This document shows, piece after piece, positions 24,099 through 33,096 of a stretch of 64,000 bases of DNA (position 1 is the first letter of the stretch; each line of letters opens with the position of its first letter). The translations under genes were made by a program, and so were the position numbers. Source of the DNA: JAGLOK01 sp963675575 (GTDB taxonomy: Bacteria > Bacillota > Clostridia > Christensenellales > UMGS416); NCBI GenBank assembly GCA_963675575.1, contig OY776378.1, positions 434,001-498,000 on the forward strand, written 5' to 3'. The notes under the pieces were generated by a model. The model ran no database searches. It saw nothing but the letters and a program-made list of their open reading frames with translations, and was not told the DNA's origin.

Positions 24099-25364
24099 AT
24101 CGTATATAATCAACTATACCTATCTCCAAGCAAGCCAGGCTTAAGCAAATACATTGGCAACTACATCTCATACATAGCAAAGAATAGTAAGTCAAAAGTA
24201 GTATTAAATCAAGGCATGGAACATGGACTATTTGGATGTATCAAGGGGAAACATCTACCAACAAATGTTGAAGATCTTAATGAAACAATAAGATATGTAA
24301 GACAAAAATCACAAGATGACAAATGTATTTTGTATCATGGTTTTATATCACTATCAGCAGAGGAAGTCATATCACAAGGATATAAGAATCGAACCAAGTG
24401 GAAAGACCTGCTTTCAGCTAAAATGAATGATGTTGCAAAAGCTAATAATATAAAAAGGGAAAACCTTGAATGGATATCAGCTTTTCACATGAAGAAAGAT
24501 CAAAGCCATTGTCATATAATATTTTGGGATAAGAATCAAGAGATAAAAGACCCATACATACCAAAGAAAATATTTGATGAAAAAATGGAATGGATAAGAG
24601 GGCAGTTTGCTAAAGTTATATTCCGAGATGTATTTAAAGAATTATATAAAACAAAGGATGAAGCGTTCAGTGAGATAAGCACAGAACTTCATCCTTTTTT
24701 TGATGATTTTAAAAGCATTATAAACCAAGCATCTGATGAGGAATTCAAAGAACTTAAAGATAAACTGTCTGCAATCTCTCCTGACTATGCCGAAGAAGAA
24801 ATGATTGACCCTTTGTTTTCAGATAGACAGCTTGAAGCAATTGCAAATGAGATAATTCACATTAAAGAGATGGTCCCACAAAAAGGTTCTCTGAAATATG
24901 AATTCATGTCAACTGATGTAAAAGAGGAAATTAATAAATCTGCAATGAATATCATTATGGGGAATGCTGCTTGTAGAAGTGCATATAATAAATACTTGAA
25001 TTCAGCCGAAGATATACGAAAGATATATGCAGACAATCCTGAAAGCATAAAAGAAGCAAGAGACTATGCACACGATGCAATTGTAAAAAGTGTCGGGAAT
25101 AAGATACTAAAAGCTGTAAAAGAGATATCAGGCATAGAACAAAAACTTGGCACAGAAAAATGGCATGAAAAACATGAGCTATATGAAAAAGAAATTGCTG
25201 GGGAGTTAATCATGAATATAGCGTTTATGTTAAGCCGTGGATCAAAAAGCAATCTTTCAAAAGCTAATCGACTAAGAAGTAGTGAACTCTCAAAGCAAGC
25301 AAGAATTGAGCTTGCAAAAAAACTTGAGAATAAGTCCAATGACTGGGGACAGTATGATAGATGA
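24099..25364 (+). CDS. MobP-type relaxase, apparent ATC start
   Basis: A relaxase that would nick oriT and lead the strand into the recipient. The HUH motif is clear: HMKKDQSHCHIIFWDK (about residues 132-147 from this start). Upstream conserved residues include YLSPSKPGLSKYIGNYISYIAK and VVLNQGMEHGLFG, which lie before the first ATG at 24216. The frame is open back to a stop at 24090 but contains no ATG, GTG or TTG; a good AAGGAG (24084-24089) points to ATC at 24099, 9 bases downstream. Either ATC is used as a rare start or the original ATG has mutated. The ATG at 24216 would remove the first 39 residues. The C-terminal half is helical and lysine-rich. Confidence 0.75.
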   Translation: MVYNQLYLSPSKPGLSKYIGNYISYIAKNSKSKVVLNQGMEHGLFGCIKGKHLPTNVEDLNETIRYVRQKSQDDKCILYHGFISLSAEEVISQGYKNRTKWKDLLSAKMNDVAKANNIKRENLEWISAFHMKKDQSHCHIIFWDKNQEIKDPYIPKKIFDEKMEWIRGQFAKVIFRDVFKELYKTKDEAFSEISTELHPFFDDFKSIINQASDEEFKELKDKLSAISPDYAEEEMIDPLFSDRQLEAIANEIIHIKEMVPQKGSLKYEFMSTDVKEEINKSAMNIIMGNAACRSAYNKYLNSAEDIRKIYADNPESIKEARDYAHDAIVKSVGNKILKAVKEISGIEQKLGTEKWHEKHELYEKEIAGELIMNIAFMLSRGSKSNLSKANRLRSSELSKQARIELAKKLENKSNDWGQYDR

Positions 25365-25375
25365 ATGGAGGAAAT

Positions 25376-25855
25376 ATGGAAAGAAAGAATCATGAGGAGT
25401 TTAAAAAACTGTTTGAAAAAGCTCCGAAACTAAATGCAAACGATTTGAAAGCGGGATATAAAAAATTACTAGAATTTGATGGAATCGTATTCGCAGCTAA
25501 AAGATTTGAAAACAGAACACCAGAATATGAGTTCGAATTTGTGACATGGCAGCGCAGTGCAGATGACAGTATGTGCTGGGGACATTATATGACAGATTAC
25601 GATGCCGCAAAAGAAGACTTTGCCAAACGATGCGGTTTAATACCAAAAGGTCGCATGTTTGATGAAAGTGAATTGCTGTTAATTCATAGCGGACTTGTGA
25701 AAGCAGGAACATTCCTAGACCTTGACCATGCTACAAGAAAAGGTATTGGACAGATTGTTGAAAAGATAGAGGGATTGGAGCTTGAAGCTTTAAAGGAGTT
25801 TCTTTACAAAGACGAACTAATGGAAACAGATAATTCAATGGAACTCGAGCCATGA
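25376..25855 (+). CDS. Hypothetical ICE protein
   Basis: A 159-residue soluble protein I do not recognise. It has RTPEYEFEFVTWQRSADDSMCWGHYMTDYDAAKEDFAKRCGL spread over residues about 45-90 and a helical C-terminus. The WGHY-x-D-x-D-x-A-x-x-DF pattern is typical of small proteins co-encoded with clostridial relaxases. GGAGGAAAT before 25376 favours this ATG over one at 25361, which overlaps the relaxase stop. It overlaps the VirD4 gene by 4 bases, so the three are translated as a unit. Confidence 0.7.
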   Translation: MERKNHEEFKKLFEKAPKLNANDLKAGYKKLLEFDGIVFAAKRFENRTPEYEFEFVTWQRSADDSMCWGHYMTDYDAAKEDFAKRCGLIPKGRMFDESELLLIHSGLVKAGTFLDLDHATRKGIGQIVEKIEGLELEALKEFLYKDELMETDNSMELEP

Positions 25856-27741
25856 AAAAGAAACTAGTATTATTTGTTGCTCTGCTTCCAATAGGCTCAA
25901 TAATAAGCTTGTACTTAACATCGATAATTCATACAAGTATAAATAAGAAGCTTCTGGACTTTAATATTCTAAAACTGAATAACTGCATAAACATAGTCGC
26001 AACTGACAAAACAGCACAGTTGCTTTTTTTATGCCTTAATTTAGTTATGGTACTATGCATAGTAATGCTGATATTTAACAATAAAAGCAGTGTTTATGAA
26101 AGTGAGCAAAAAAAAATAACAGACAAGATATCAACTCCAGTATCCGCAGGACAAAGGCAACACGGCTCAGCAAAATGGCTTAATAAAAAAGAATTTGATA
26201 AATGCTTTGATTATCATATTTTAAGTAGTGATGAAATTCCGATAAAAGGTGGAACTGTTATTGGTATGTACAAGAAGAATAGAAACAAAGAAAAATTGTA
26301 TTATATCGGAGATGATATACACACCCTTTGCATTGGCTCAACTAGAAGCGGTAAGAGCCGCAATGTGGTGCTTCAAAGTATAGGGCTTATGGGACTTGCA
26401 GGAGAGAGTATGATAATCTGTGATCCAAAAAGTGAATTGTATTTATTCACATATCCTTATCTTGAAAATCTGGGATATGAAGTTATTACATTAGATTTCA
26501 AAAATCCTATGAAGAGTAGCAGATATAATTTTCTGCAAAATATAATAGATGCAGTAAATGCAGATGATATTCCAAAAGCAATTGATTATTCATGGGATAT
26601 AACGAGCTCTCTTGTAGGTGAAGCAAAAGGTGAGCGTATTTGGAATGACGGTGAATCATCCATAATTGCAAGCAGTATATTAGCTGTCGTATATGATAAT
26701 AAGGCAAATCCGGAATTTCAGAATCTTACCAATGTATATTACTTCATTGCAAACATGTGCCATATGTCAGAGCAGAATTTGCCATTGAATAAATATATGA
26801 AAACACTGGCATCAACACATCCTGCAAAAGCATTATTAGGTATATCAGATGTGGCACCATCAAGGACAAGAGGCTCATTCTTTACATCAGCATTAACTAC
26901 ATTAAGACTTTTTACAAATCCACTCATATACTCAATGACATGTGCAAGCGATTTCAGACCACAGGATACAGGTGTTAATAAACGCGCACTGTTCATGATA
27001 TTACCGGATGAGAAAAATACATACTATTCACTAGCTAGTTTATTTATATCACAACATTATGAATTACTTATAAATGTAGCAGATAAGCGTGGGGGTAGAT
27101 TAGAGAGACGAGTTAATCTATTGCTTGATGAGTTCGGAAACTTTACAAAGATACCATCATTTGCAAATAAACTTACAGTTGGCGGTGGACGTGGGATAAA
27201 GTTTAATTTATTTGTACAGTCGCTGGCACAGATTGAAGAAAAGTATGGAAGAGAGAATGCCACTACAATAAAAGGCAACTGTGCTATATGGATTTATCTA
27301 TGTGCGGATGAACAAAATACATTGGATGAAATCAGTAAGAGATTAGGAAATTATACAGTAGCGACTCATTCAAAGAGTAGTTCATATGGCAGTCGGTCGT
27401 CGGGTAGCTCATCAAACAGCGTTAATCTAACGAGCAGAGCATTACTTACACCGGATGAAGTGAGATTGATTGATAGGCCAAATAGCCTCATAACTTCGAG
27501 GAATAATCCTGCAATACTAAATGCTCCGGATTTATCAAAGTATAAATTCAATGAGATGTTTGGGCTGGGAGATGAAGAGCACAACAGACGAGTGCGTGAG
27601 GAACGTGAAAATAAAAGAGCTGTAAGAAAAGAAACTATCGGTGATATAAAACTATGGGGTATATGGGATAGATTCAATGGCACAGCGCAAAGATATCATG
27701 AGAAAAAGGCAGGTTATCATCCTGCAGAACTTGACGATTAA
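25852..27741 (+). CDS. virD4: VirD4/TraG-type coupling ATPase
   Basis: The type IV coupling protein that brings the relaxase-DNA complex to the secretion channel. It has 629 residues, with membrane segments at about 5-25 and 60-80, then a TraG/VirD4 ATPase core. Walker A is IGSTRSGKSRNV (about 160), followed by the family signature ICDPKSELYLFT. Walker B is LLLDEFGNFTKIP (about 422) and the last motif is SLAQIEEKYG with NCAIWIYL. Length and motif order match complete family members. It is followed 19 bases later by the pilin-like gene. Confidence 0.93.
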   Translation: MKKKLVLFVALLPIGSIISLYLTSIIHTSINKKLLDFNILKLNNCINIVATDKTAQLLFLCLNLVMVLCIVMLIFNNKSSVYESEQKKITDKISTPVSAGQRQHGSAKWLNKKEFDKCFDYHILSSDEIPIKGGTVIGMYKKNRNKEKLYYIGDDIHTLCIGSTRSGKSRNVVLQSIGLMGLAGESMIICDPKSELYLFTYPYLENLGYEVITLDFKNPMKSSRYNFLQNIIDAVNADDIPKAIDYSWDITSSLVGEAKGERIWNDGESSIIASSILAVVYDNKANPEFQNLTNVYYFIANMCHMSEQNLPLNKYMKTLASTHPAKALLGISDVAPSRTRGSFFTSALTTLRLFTNPLIYSMTCASDFRPQDTGVNKRALFMILPDEKNTYYSLASLFISQHYELLINVADKRGGRLERRVNLLLDEFGNFTKIPSFANKLTVGGGRGIKFNLFVQSLAQIEEKYGRENATTIKGNCAIWIYLCADEQNTLDEISKRLGNYTVATHSKSSSYGSRSSGSSSNSVNLTSRALLTPDEVRLIDRPNSLITSRNNPAILNAPDLSKYKFNEMFGLGDEEHNRRVREERENKRAVRKETIGDIKLWGIWDRFNGTAQRYHEKKAGYHPAELDD

Positions 27742-27760
27742 TAAAATTTGGAGGATAGAC

Positions 27761-28099
27761 ATGAAAAGGAAAATGATTAAATTACTAAAGAAGACAACTA
27801 TACTGACTACAACATTTCTTGCCCTGGTACTTATACAAACAACAGCATTTGCAGATGTGGGCACATCAAAGCTTGCTACAGGTACAGAAGCCTTGATTTC
27901 GGACTTAACCACATGGCTTATGATAATTGCTCCTGTGGTTACTGTGCTGCTTGTGGTTTACTACCTTATCCGCAAATCTGCGGCCGATGAGATGGATGCG
28001 AAAAAGTGGAACAGTAGGATTGTAGTTTCACTCGTATCGTGTATTGGGGCAGTTCTTGCGAGTGTAATTGTTAACCTGCTAATTGGATATTATCAGTAG
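27761..28099 (+). CDS. Pilin-like/Maff2-type small membrane protein (VirB2-like)
   Basis: A 112-residue protein with an N-terminal signal peptide ending near AFA (about residue 32) and two hydrophobic segments (about 50-67 and 90-108) separated by a short polar loop. This is the layout of VirB2/TrbC-type pilins and the Maff2 family that follows virD4 in clostridial conjugative elements. GGAGGATAGAC fixes the start at 27761. In related elements the VirB6-like gene comes next; here it is displaced 21 kb downstream by cargo. Confidence 0.75.
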   Translation: MKRKMIKLLKKTTILTTTFLALVLIQTTAFADVGTSKLATGTEALISDLTTWLMIIAPVVTVLLVVYYLIRKSAADEMDAKKWNSRIVVSLVSCIGAVLASVIVNLLIGYYQ

Positions 28100-28403
28100 C
28101 AGATTATGGCATATAATGCTTTTTATTGTTGGGAAATAGTGGTATGATGTATGTGTTCAGTGGTAATGAGTTTGTCTATAATGCATAGTAAATAGGGCAT
28201 TATTATGTCTACAGATTAGAAATGATACAGTTAATTATAAGTATGTGAAATAGACTAATGATTTAGTTTAATCAAACTATGACCGATGATGCATATATCG
28301 AATTAATATGATTAAAACTAAACAATGATATTTATAAGAAGCAACATTGAAGCGAATCACTATAATTCATAGGCTTATTTATCGCCGTTTTGAAGGAGTT
28401 AAA
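28100..28403. other. Left boundary region of the cargo block
   Basis: No gene is seen. AGCAGATTATGGCA at 28100 partly resembles the start of the repeat at 32955 (GCAGATTATGAGCA), so this may be a worn boundary copy. TAATGCATAG and AGGGCATTAT near 28185 form a weak hairpin, and AGTTTAATCAAACT at about 28266 is a short palindrome. The ribosome binding site GAAGGAG of the next gene closes the stretch. Confidence 0.4.
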
Positions 28404-30413
28404 ATGTATTTATCACATCTTAAGGTAGAAAATTTCCGAATGTTTTACAAACCTCAGATTGTTCATTTCCATAAGGGAGTTAACTTGCTAGTAGGTGAAA
28501 ATGGGTGTGGCAAAAGTACTATTATTGATGCTATCCGTGTCTTGCTTAATGAAGCTGAGTTTTCACGTAGTGGTATTAAAGCAGAAGATTTCCATAATCC
28601 ATATTGTTCGGGCAGCAATCCATCAGATCGTATTTTTATTTCAGGTGTTTTCTCAGAACTGTCAGAGGAGCAAAAAGTTACATATCTAACTTGGTTAACC
28701 CCTAAATTCAAAGCTATGCTTAATGTAGAATATAGAAATAACCTTGATTTGCGAAATAAATATAGGCGTAAAAGATGGGGTGGTACTTCAAGCAATAGTG
28801 CATTTGATTGGGAGCCATTGAATGATATTCAATGTGTCTATCTTCCGGCACTAAGAGATGCTGAAAAAAAACTGAGATCCGGTCGTGGCTCACGATTGGC
28901 TAGGTTTATTACTAACTTGTCTGCTGATGAGTTAACTGAAAAACGTAAGACAAGTGAACTTATGCAGTTAGAAAAAGATGTAAAAGAGTTTAATGAAAAA
29001 ACCGCGAGCAATAATGATATAAAAAACGCAAATGACCTAATAAATACAAGCTTAAAGGATGCAGTGGGACCAATATTGGGACATAGTACAAAGATTCAGT
29101 TTAATGAATTGTCCTATGAGCGTATTTTAGAATCATTGCAGCTTATATTTTTCCCTGGAATTGATCCTAATGAGGAAGACGTTTTTCGAAGTTTGTTTGA
29201 AAATAGTCTAGGCTATAATAATTTGATATATATTGCGACTATCTTGGCCGAATTTGAAGGGCTGAAAGATAAATATACAACACCTCGCATTTTGCTAATA
29301 GAAGAGTTAGAAGCACACTTGCACCCACAGCTGCAGATTAAACTTCTTAAATATCTTTATCAGAATGCTACTGACTTTGACATCCAAGTCATCATCACTA
29401 CACATTCTACGACACTTATCGCTGCAACACCTATTATCCAAATCATCAGTTTTAATCAAAGCGTAGAAGGGATTTCAGTAATCCCATTAAGAAAATGTGG
29501 AATTAAAAGAAAAGAAGAAGATTTCATTAATCGTTGGTTGGATGCTACAAAATCTACATTTCTATTCTCTAAGGGGAATATTTTTGTCGAAGGCATCTCT
29601 GAAACTATACTGCTTCCAAAACTCGCAGAAATCTATTTGTTGAAAAATAATGATATAAATCCTTTAGGAATAAAATCCTTAGAAGAAACAGGAATATCTG
29701 TGGTTAACATGAATGGAATCTACTTTCATTATTTTATGCAACTATATAATGGGTATGAGATTATAATACCTAAAAGAGAGGACGCTGAAACAAAAAAGGA
29801 CTATAGGGAGCGTTTGAATAAGTTCATTAAGCAAGCGGAGTTTAAGGAAGGAGAGTTTAAAAAAAGTAAATTTATTAATGTTAGGAGCGTGGCTCTCACA
29901 GATAATGATCCAGCTCCAGAAAAAAGAACTGTTACTGATAATGAAACTTCTGAAGTAATAGAGATGCCAATCGAGAGTAAGCCTACTAAAGACAAACCCA
30001 TTACGGGCCAAAACCCGAAGTTGTATCTTTGTAAACAGATGAAAAACATGACTAGTAATTGTCGTGTATTTGTGAACATGAAAACTTTTGAATACGATTT
30101 AGCATTAGAAAGTCATTACAATGCAAAAATAATGTTAAAAATATTACTTGGTAAAATACCTACCAATGGTTCAATAAAGAAAAACCTTAAGGAATATGTT
30201 GATTTATTAATCAAGGAAGAAAGCGGAGAGAAAATAAATATAGATGAAGCGCAAATGGCCCTTGATATTTTAAAACAGATAGATAGCAATTACCTTGGGA
30301 AAGGGTTATTTGCTCAATTATTATATGCTCAGATAGATAGTGAGTTTAGCATTCCCGACTATATAAGTGACGCTCTTAATTTCATTTTAGATTTAAAGAA
30401 AATGGAGATATAG
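28404..30413 (+). CDS. OLD-family ATPase/TOPRIM nuclease (GajA-like)
   Basis: A 669-residue protein of the overcoming-lysogenization-defect (OLD) type, probably the nuclease and sensor of an anti-phage system. The N-terminal ABC-type ATPase has LKVENFRMF, Walker A VGENGCGKST (31-39), and LLIEELEAHLHPQ Walker B (about 297) with ITTHST. The C-terminal TOPRIM has the glutamate in FVEGISETILLPKLA (about 395) and D-x-D in VALTDNDPAP (about 497). The ATG at 28404 follows GAAGGAGTTAAA and starts the conserved MYLSHLKVENF; an earlier ATG at 28347 has no ribosome site. The next gene, a UvrD-like helicase, starts within 2 bases, the pairing that defines Gabija. It is longer than the roughly 580 residues of classical GajA. 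Confidence 0.87.
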   Translation: MYLSHLKVENFRMFYKPQIVHFHKGVNLLVGENGCGKSTIIDAIRVLLNEAEFSRSGIKAEDFHNPYCSGSNPSDRIFISGVFSELSEEQKVTYLTWLTPKFKAMLNVEYRNNLDLRNKYRRKRWGGTSSNSAFDWEPLNDIQCVYLPALRDAEKKLRSGRGSRLARFITNLSADELTEKRKTSELMQLEKDVKEFNEKTASNNDIKNANDLINTSLKDAVGPILGHSTKIQFNELSYERILESLQLIFFPGIDPNEEDVFRSLFENSLGYNNLIYIATILAEFEGLKDKYTTPRILLIEELEAHLHPQLQIKLLKYLYQNATDFDIQVIITTHSTTLIAATPIIQIISFNQSVEGISVIPLRKCGIKRKEEDFINRWLDATKSTFLFSKGNIFVEGISETILLPKLAEIYLLKNNDINPLGIKSLEETGISVVNMNGIYFHYFMQLYNGYEIIIPKREDAETKKDYRERLNKFIKQAEFKEGEFKKSKFINVRSVALTDNDPAPEKRTVTDNETSEVIEMPIESKPTKDKPITGQNPKLYLCKQMKNMTSNCRVFVNMKTFEYDLALESHYNAKIMLKILLGKIPTNGSIKKNLKEYVDLLIKEESGEKINIDEAQMALDILKQIDSNYLGKGLFAQLLYAQIDSEFSIPDYISDALNFILDLKKMEI

Positions 30414-30414
30414 C

Positions 30415-32358
30415 ATGAGTGATCATTCAATTATACTAGATAGTTTGTGTGGTGACGATTTGTCTACTGAAGATATTTCTTGTTGTAACGGAAATCTAAA
30501 TATTAAATGTATGAAGTCTAAATACTGCTGCATTAACCATCTTAGCAATCAACAGGTTCAATATATCCTTTCCGATATAGCAACCGACATATATCTTAAT
30601 GCTTGTCCAGGAAGTGGCAAAACAGAAGTTCTTGGTGTCAAAAGTGCGTACGAGATTAAAAGGTGGACTGCTAAAAACAATGGAATTGCTATATTAACCT
30701 TTACAAACTCTGCTGAAAATGAATTGAGAGATAGGGTTACATCATATATGGGCTCACAAATCGGATATCCACATTTTCTTGGCACATTTACAAGTTGGGT
30801 TCATGGTTATATTGCGAATCCTTTCCTACGAATTGTTACTGGCTATCGAAATATGGAAACCTTAGATCATAGCATAAGAGTCATTGATAATGATTGTTCG
30901 AGTGGTTTTCTAAATGCTTACAAAACAAAATATTCATATGGTAACTTAGGAAAGATAAAAGCTAATGAGTTCAACGTAAACATGAAAACTGCGGGTTTTA
31001 CTTATTCTGGTAATCGTGATAATGGACAAGATATTTTAGACGATCTATTAAATCAGGATTCGTGGAGAGAAAAAGAGTTAACTAAGGTTAAACAAAAATT
31101 CTGGAAAGCGGGATTTGTTACATATGAGGATGTTGAAATACTCGTTCATAAACTACTACACGAAAATCAAGATATAGCTAAATATGTAGCTAAACGCTTT
31201 CCAATAATAATGATAGATGAGTGTCAAGACCTTTCATTTTCACAGCTTCAAATCATAAAAGAACTCAATACGCAAGGGACTAAAATACAATTGATTGGTG
31301 ATTTAAATCAATCAATTTACGAATTTAGAAACATTATTCCAGAAGATACCGAGAAGTTTATAAGTGAGTTACAAATGGATGAATATAAGCTGACTAAGAA
31401 CTATCGAAGTTGTGACGCTATTGTTACTTCATCAATGTCGGTCTTATGTAAGACTAAAGATAGTGAAGGCAAACGCCTGCAATCTGTAAAGATCCCTCTT
31501 ATTGCGTTACTTTATCAAAATGGCGAAGAACAACAGGTGCTGGAATCTTTTATCAGTCTTATTGTGGAAAATCAACTAGACATGCATGAAAGTAGAGTTA
31601 TTGTACGTGGACACGGTTTGAGACAAAAACTGAGAGGTCGAAGATCATCAAATAAAACCATCAACATAATAGAAGATTTTGCACATTCCATATATCTACA
31701 CAATGGCACTGGAAATGTTGAAGATTATCAACTAAGCATACAACTTCTTAGTCGTGCTATGCAAAAATCATTTTTCTCAGACAGTGTCCATGCTAATGTT
31801 ACTCAACTATATAAACCAGAAAATGTTGATAATATTGAGTGGAGAGAATTGCTCATTAAGGTGCAAAATCACTTGCATAACACAGAAGAATTAAATGATA
31901 TCAATATAACATGGTCAAAATGGAAGGCAATATTGCAAAAGACTATAGATGTTTCATTTATATCAACTAACCAATGTATTAGTGGAAAAACTATGAATAT
32001 AGGACGTATTCGACAAGGAAATAGGCAAACATTAGTAAAAGATACAATTGTTAGTGCCAATGATACAAAAATACAATGCTCAATCGAAACAATACATAGT
32101 TGTAAGGGAATGAGTTTAGATGCTGTACTTTTTATGTCTACATACAGGAAAACTACTGAAAAAAATGGTGCATATTGGAGCGATTGGTTTGCTACTGATG
32201 GTAATATTTGTGAAAGTAATAGGCTTGCATATGTTGCATTTACTAGGGCAAAACAACTACTTGTTTTAGGGATTCCGAGTCCTCGCTCATCTCCACTTGA
32301 TGAGTCACAGCGAGCAGTTCTTGCAAATGCAGGTTTTGAAATAGTAGCAATAAATTAA
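30415..32358 (+). CDS. UvrD/PcrA-like superfamily 1 helicase (GajB-like)
   Basis: A 647-residue superfamily 1 helicase paired with the OLD nuclease. Motif I is ACPGSGKTEV (about 62-71), Ia FTNSAENELRDR, II MIDECQDLSF (about 266), III LIGDLNQSIYEFR, IV TKNYRS, V IHSCKGMSLDAVLFM (about 560), and VI YVAFTRAKQLLVLG (about 607). A Cys-rich N-terminus (CGDD, SCCNGN, KCMKSKYCC) precedes the helicase core and is unusual for GajB. It is translationally coupled to the upstream gene and followed 16 bases later by a third gene with a Cys motif. Length exceeds classical GajB (about 490). Confidence 0.87.
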   Translation: MSDHSIILDSLCGDDLSTEDISCCNGNLNIKCMKSKYCCINHLSNQQVQYILSDIATDIYLNACPGSGKTEVLGVKSAYEIKRWTAKNNGIAILTFTNSAENELRDRVTSYMGSQIGYPHFLGTFTSWVHGYIANPFLRIVTGYRNMETLDHSIRVIDNDCSSGFLNAYKTKYSYGNLGKIKANEFNVNMKTAGFTYSGNRDNGQDILDDLLNQDSWREKELTKVKQKFWKAGFVTYEDVEILVHKLLHENQDIAKYVAKRFPIIMIDECQDLSFSQLQIIKELNTQGTKIQLIGDLNQSIYEFRNIIPEDTEKFISELQMDEYKLTKNYRSCDAIVTSSMSVLCKTKDSEGKRLQSVKIPLIALLYQNGEEQQVLESFISLIVENQLDMHESRVIVRGHGLRQKLRGRRSSNKTINIIEDFAHSIYLHNGTGNVEDYQLSIQLLSRAMQKSFFSDSVHANVTQLYKPENVDNIEWRELLIKVQNHLHNTEELNDINITWSKWKAILQKTIDVSFISTNQCISGKTMNIGRIRQGNRQTLVKDTIVSANDTKIQCSIETIHSCKGMSLDAVLFMSTYRKTTEKNGAYWSDWFATDGNICESNRLAYVAFTRAKQLLVLGIPSPRSSPLDESQRAVLANAGFEIVAIN

Positions 32359-32374
32359 TAGGAGAGAAATATAC

Positions 32375-32938
32375 ATGAAACCAAATAGTCTTTATCGAGA
32401 AAACTTAATAAATAGGGTAATTGACAATTCTATTGCTAATTCATGGGATTTGGCAGTGCTTGAGTGGGAAGTTGAGGATTGTGAGGAAGATGAAAATCAA
32501 TTATCCTCATGTATTTGTGGTAAAGAGAGGTTACGATATCTTTTTACCATAGTAAATATGCATAATGGCCGATTATTATATCCTATCGGCAGCACATGTA
32601 TTAAAAAATTCTCGCGTCGTGACCTTGACGAAAGAGCATCGATACAAATTCAAATGTTTAAATTGCTCCATGCTATTGAAAATAATGAATTCATCTCACT
32701 TTCAAATGAATACTTTTCGAGAAAATTATTAGCTCATCTATATAGTGATGATGCATTTGCTGCAAATAAATATAACGATCATAATCCAGTAAATGATTAC
32801 GAATTCATGCTGCAAATGTTTAATAGGAAGAGCAGGGGTACTATATCAACTGCACAAAGAAGAAAAATCAGTGCTATCATTATGAATTCAATTAGACCCT
32901 ACTTATATACTATATTACAAGATAAAACTAATATATGA
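32375..32938 (+). CDS. Small protein with Cys motif, third gene of OLD/UvrD operon
   Basis: A 187-residue protein. Residues about 45-85 hold CICGKERLRYLF, followed by TIVNMHNGRLLYPIGSTCIKKF; this C-x-C-G ... N-x-x-xG ... IGSxCIxxF pattern resembles a small zinc-ribbon module seen in phage and mobile-element proteins of unknown function. The C-terminal half is helical (YNDHNPVNDYEFMLQMF). It lies 16 bases after the helicase with AGGAGAG before the ATG, so it belongs to the same operon. It is not a part of the described two-gene Gabija system. Function is not known; an adaptor or nucleic-acid-binding role is inference. Confidence 0.65.
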   Translation: MKPNSLYRENLINRVIDNSIANSWDLAVLEWEVEDCEEDENQLSSCICGKERLRYLFTIVNMHNGRLLYPIGSTCIKKFSRRDLDERASIQIQMFKLLHAIENNEFISLSNEYFSRKLLAHLYSDDAFAANKYNDHNPVNDYEFMLQMFNRKSRGTISTAQRRKISAIIMNSIRPYLYTILQDKTNI

Positions 32939-32958
32939 TATAAATAGTGCAAATGCAG

Positions 32959-32998
32959 ATTATGAGCACACTGGTAAGCTTCAATTATAGCAATAATG
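32959..32998 (+). repeat. Cargo boundary repeat, copy 1 (40 bp)
   Basis: Forty bases starting ATTATGAGCACACTGGTAAG and ending TTATAGCAATAATG are identical to 46123-46162. The copy lies between the OLD/UvrD operon and the decayed kinase gene. A partial second echo, AAGCTTCAAGCACAACTATAAT, follows at 33001. The ends ATTAT and ATAAT are inverted, and AAGCTT is palindromic in the middle. Confidence 0.85.
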
Positions 32999-33096
32999 CG
33001 AAGCTTCAAGCACAACTATAATCAAGCTAATTTACGTGCAATACTCGAACAAATATGATAAAATAAATTGTATACACCCACAGGAGGCATGGCGCA

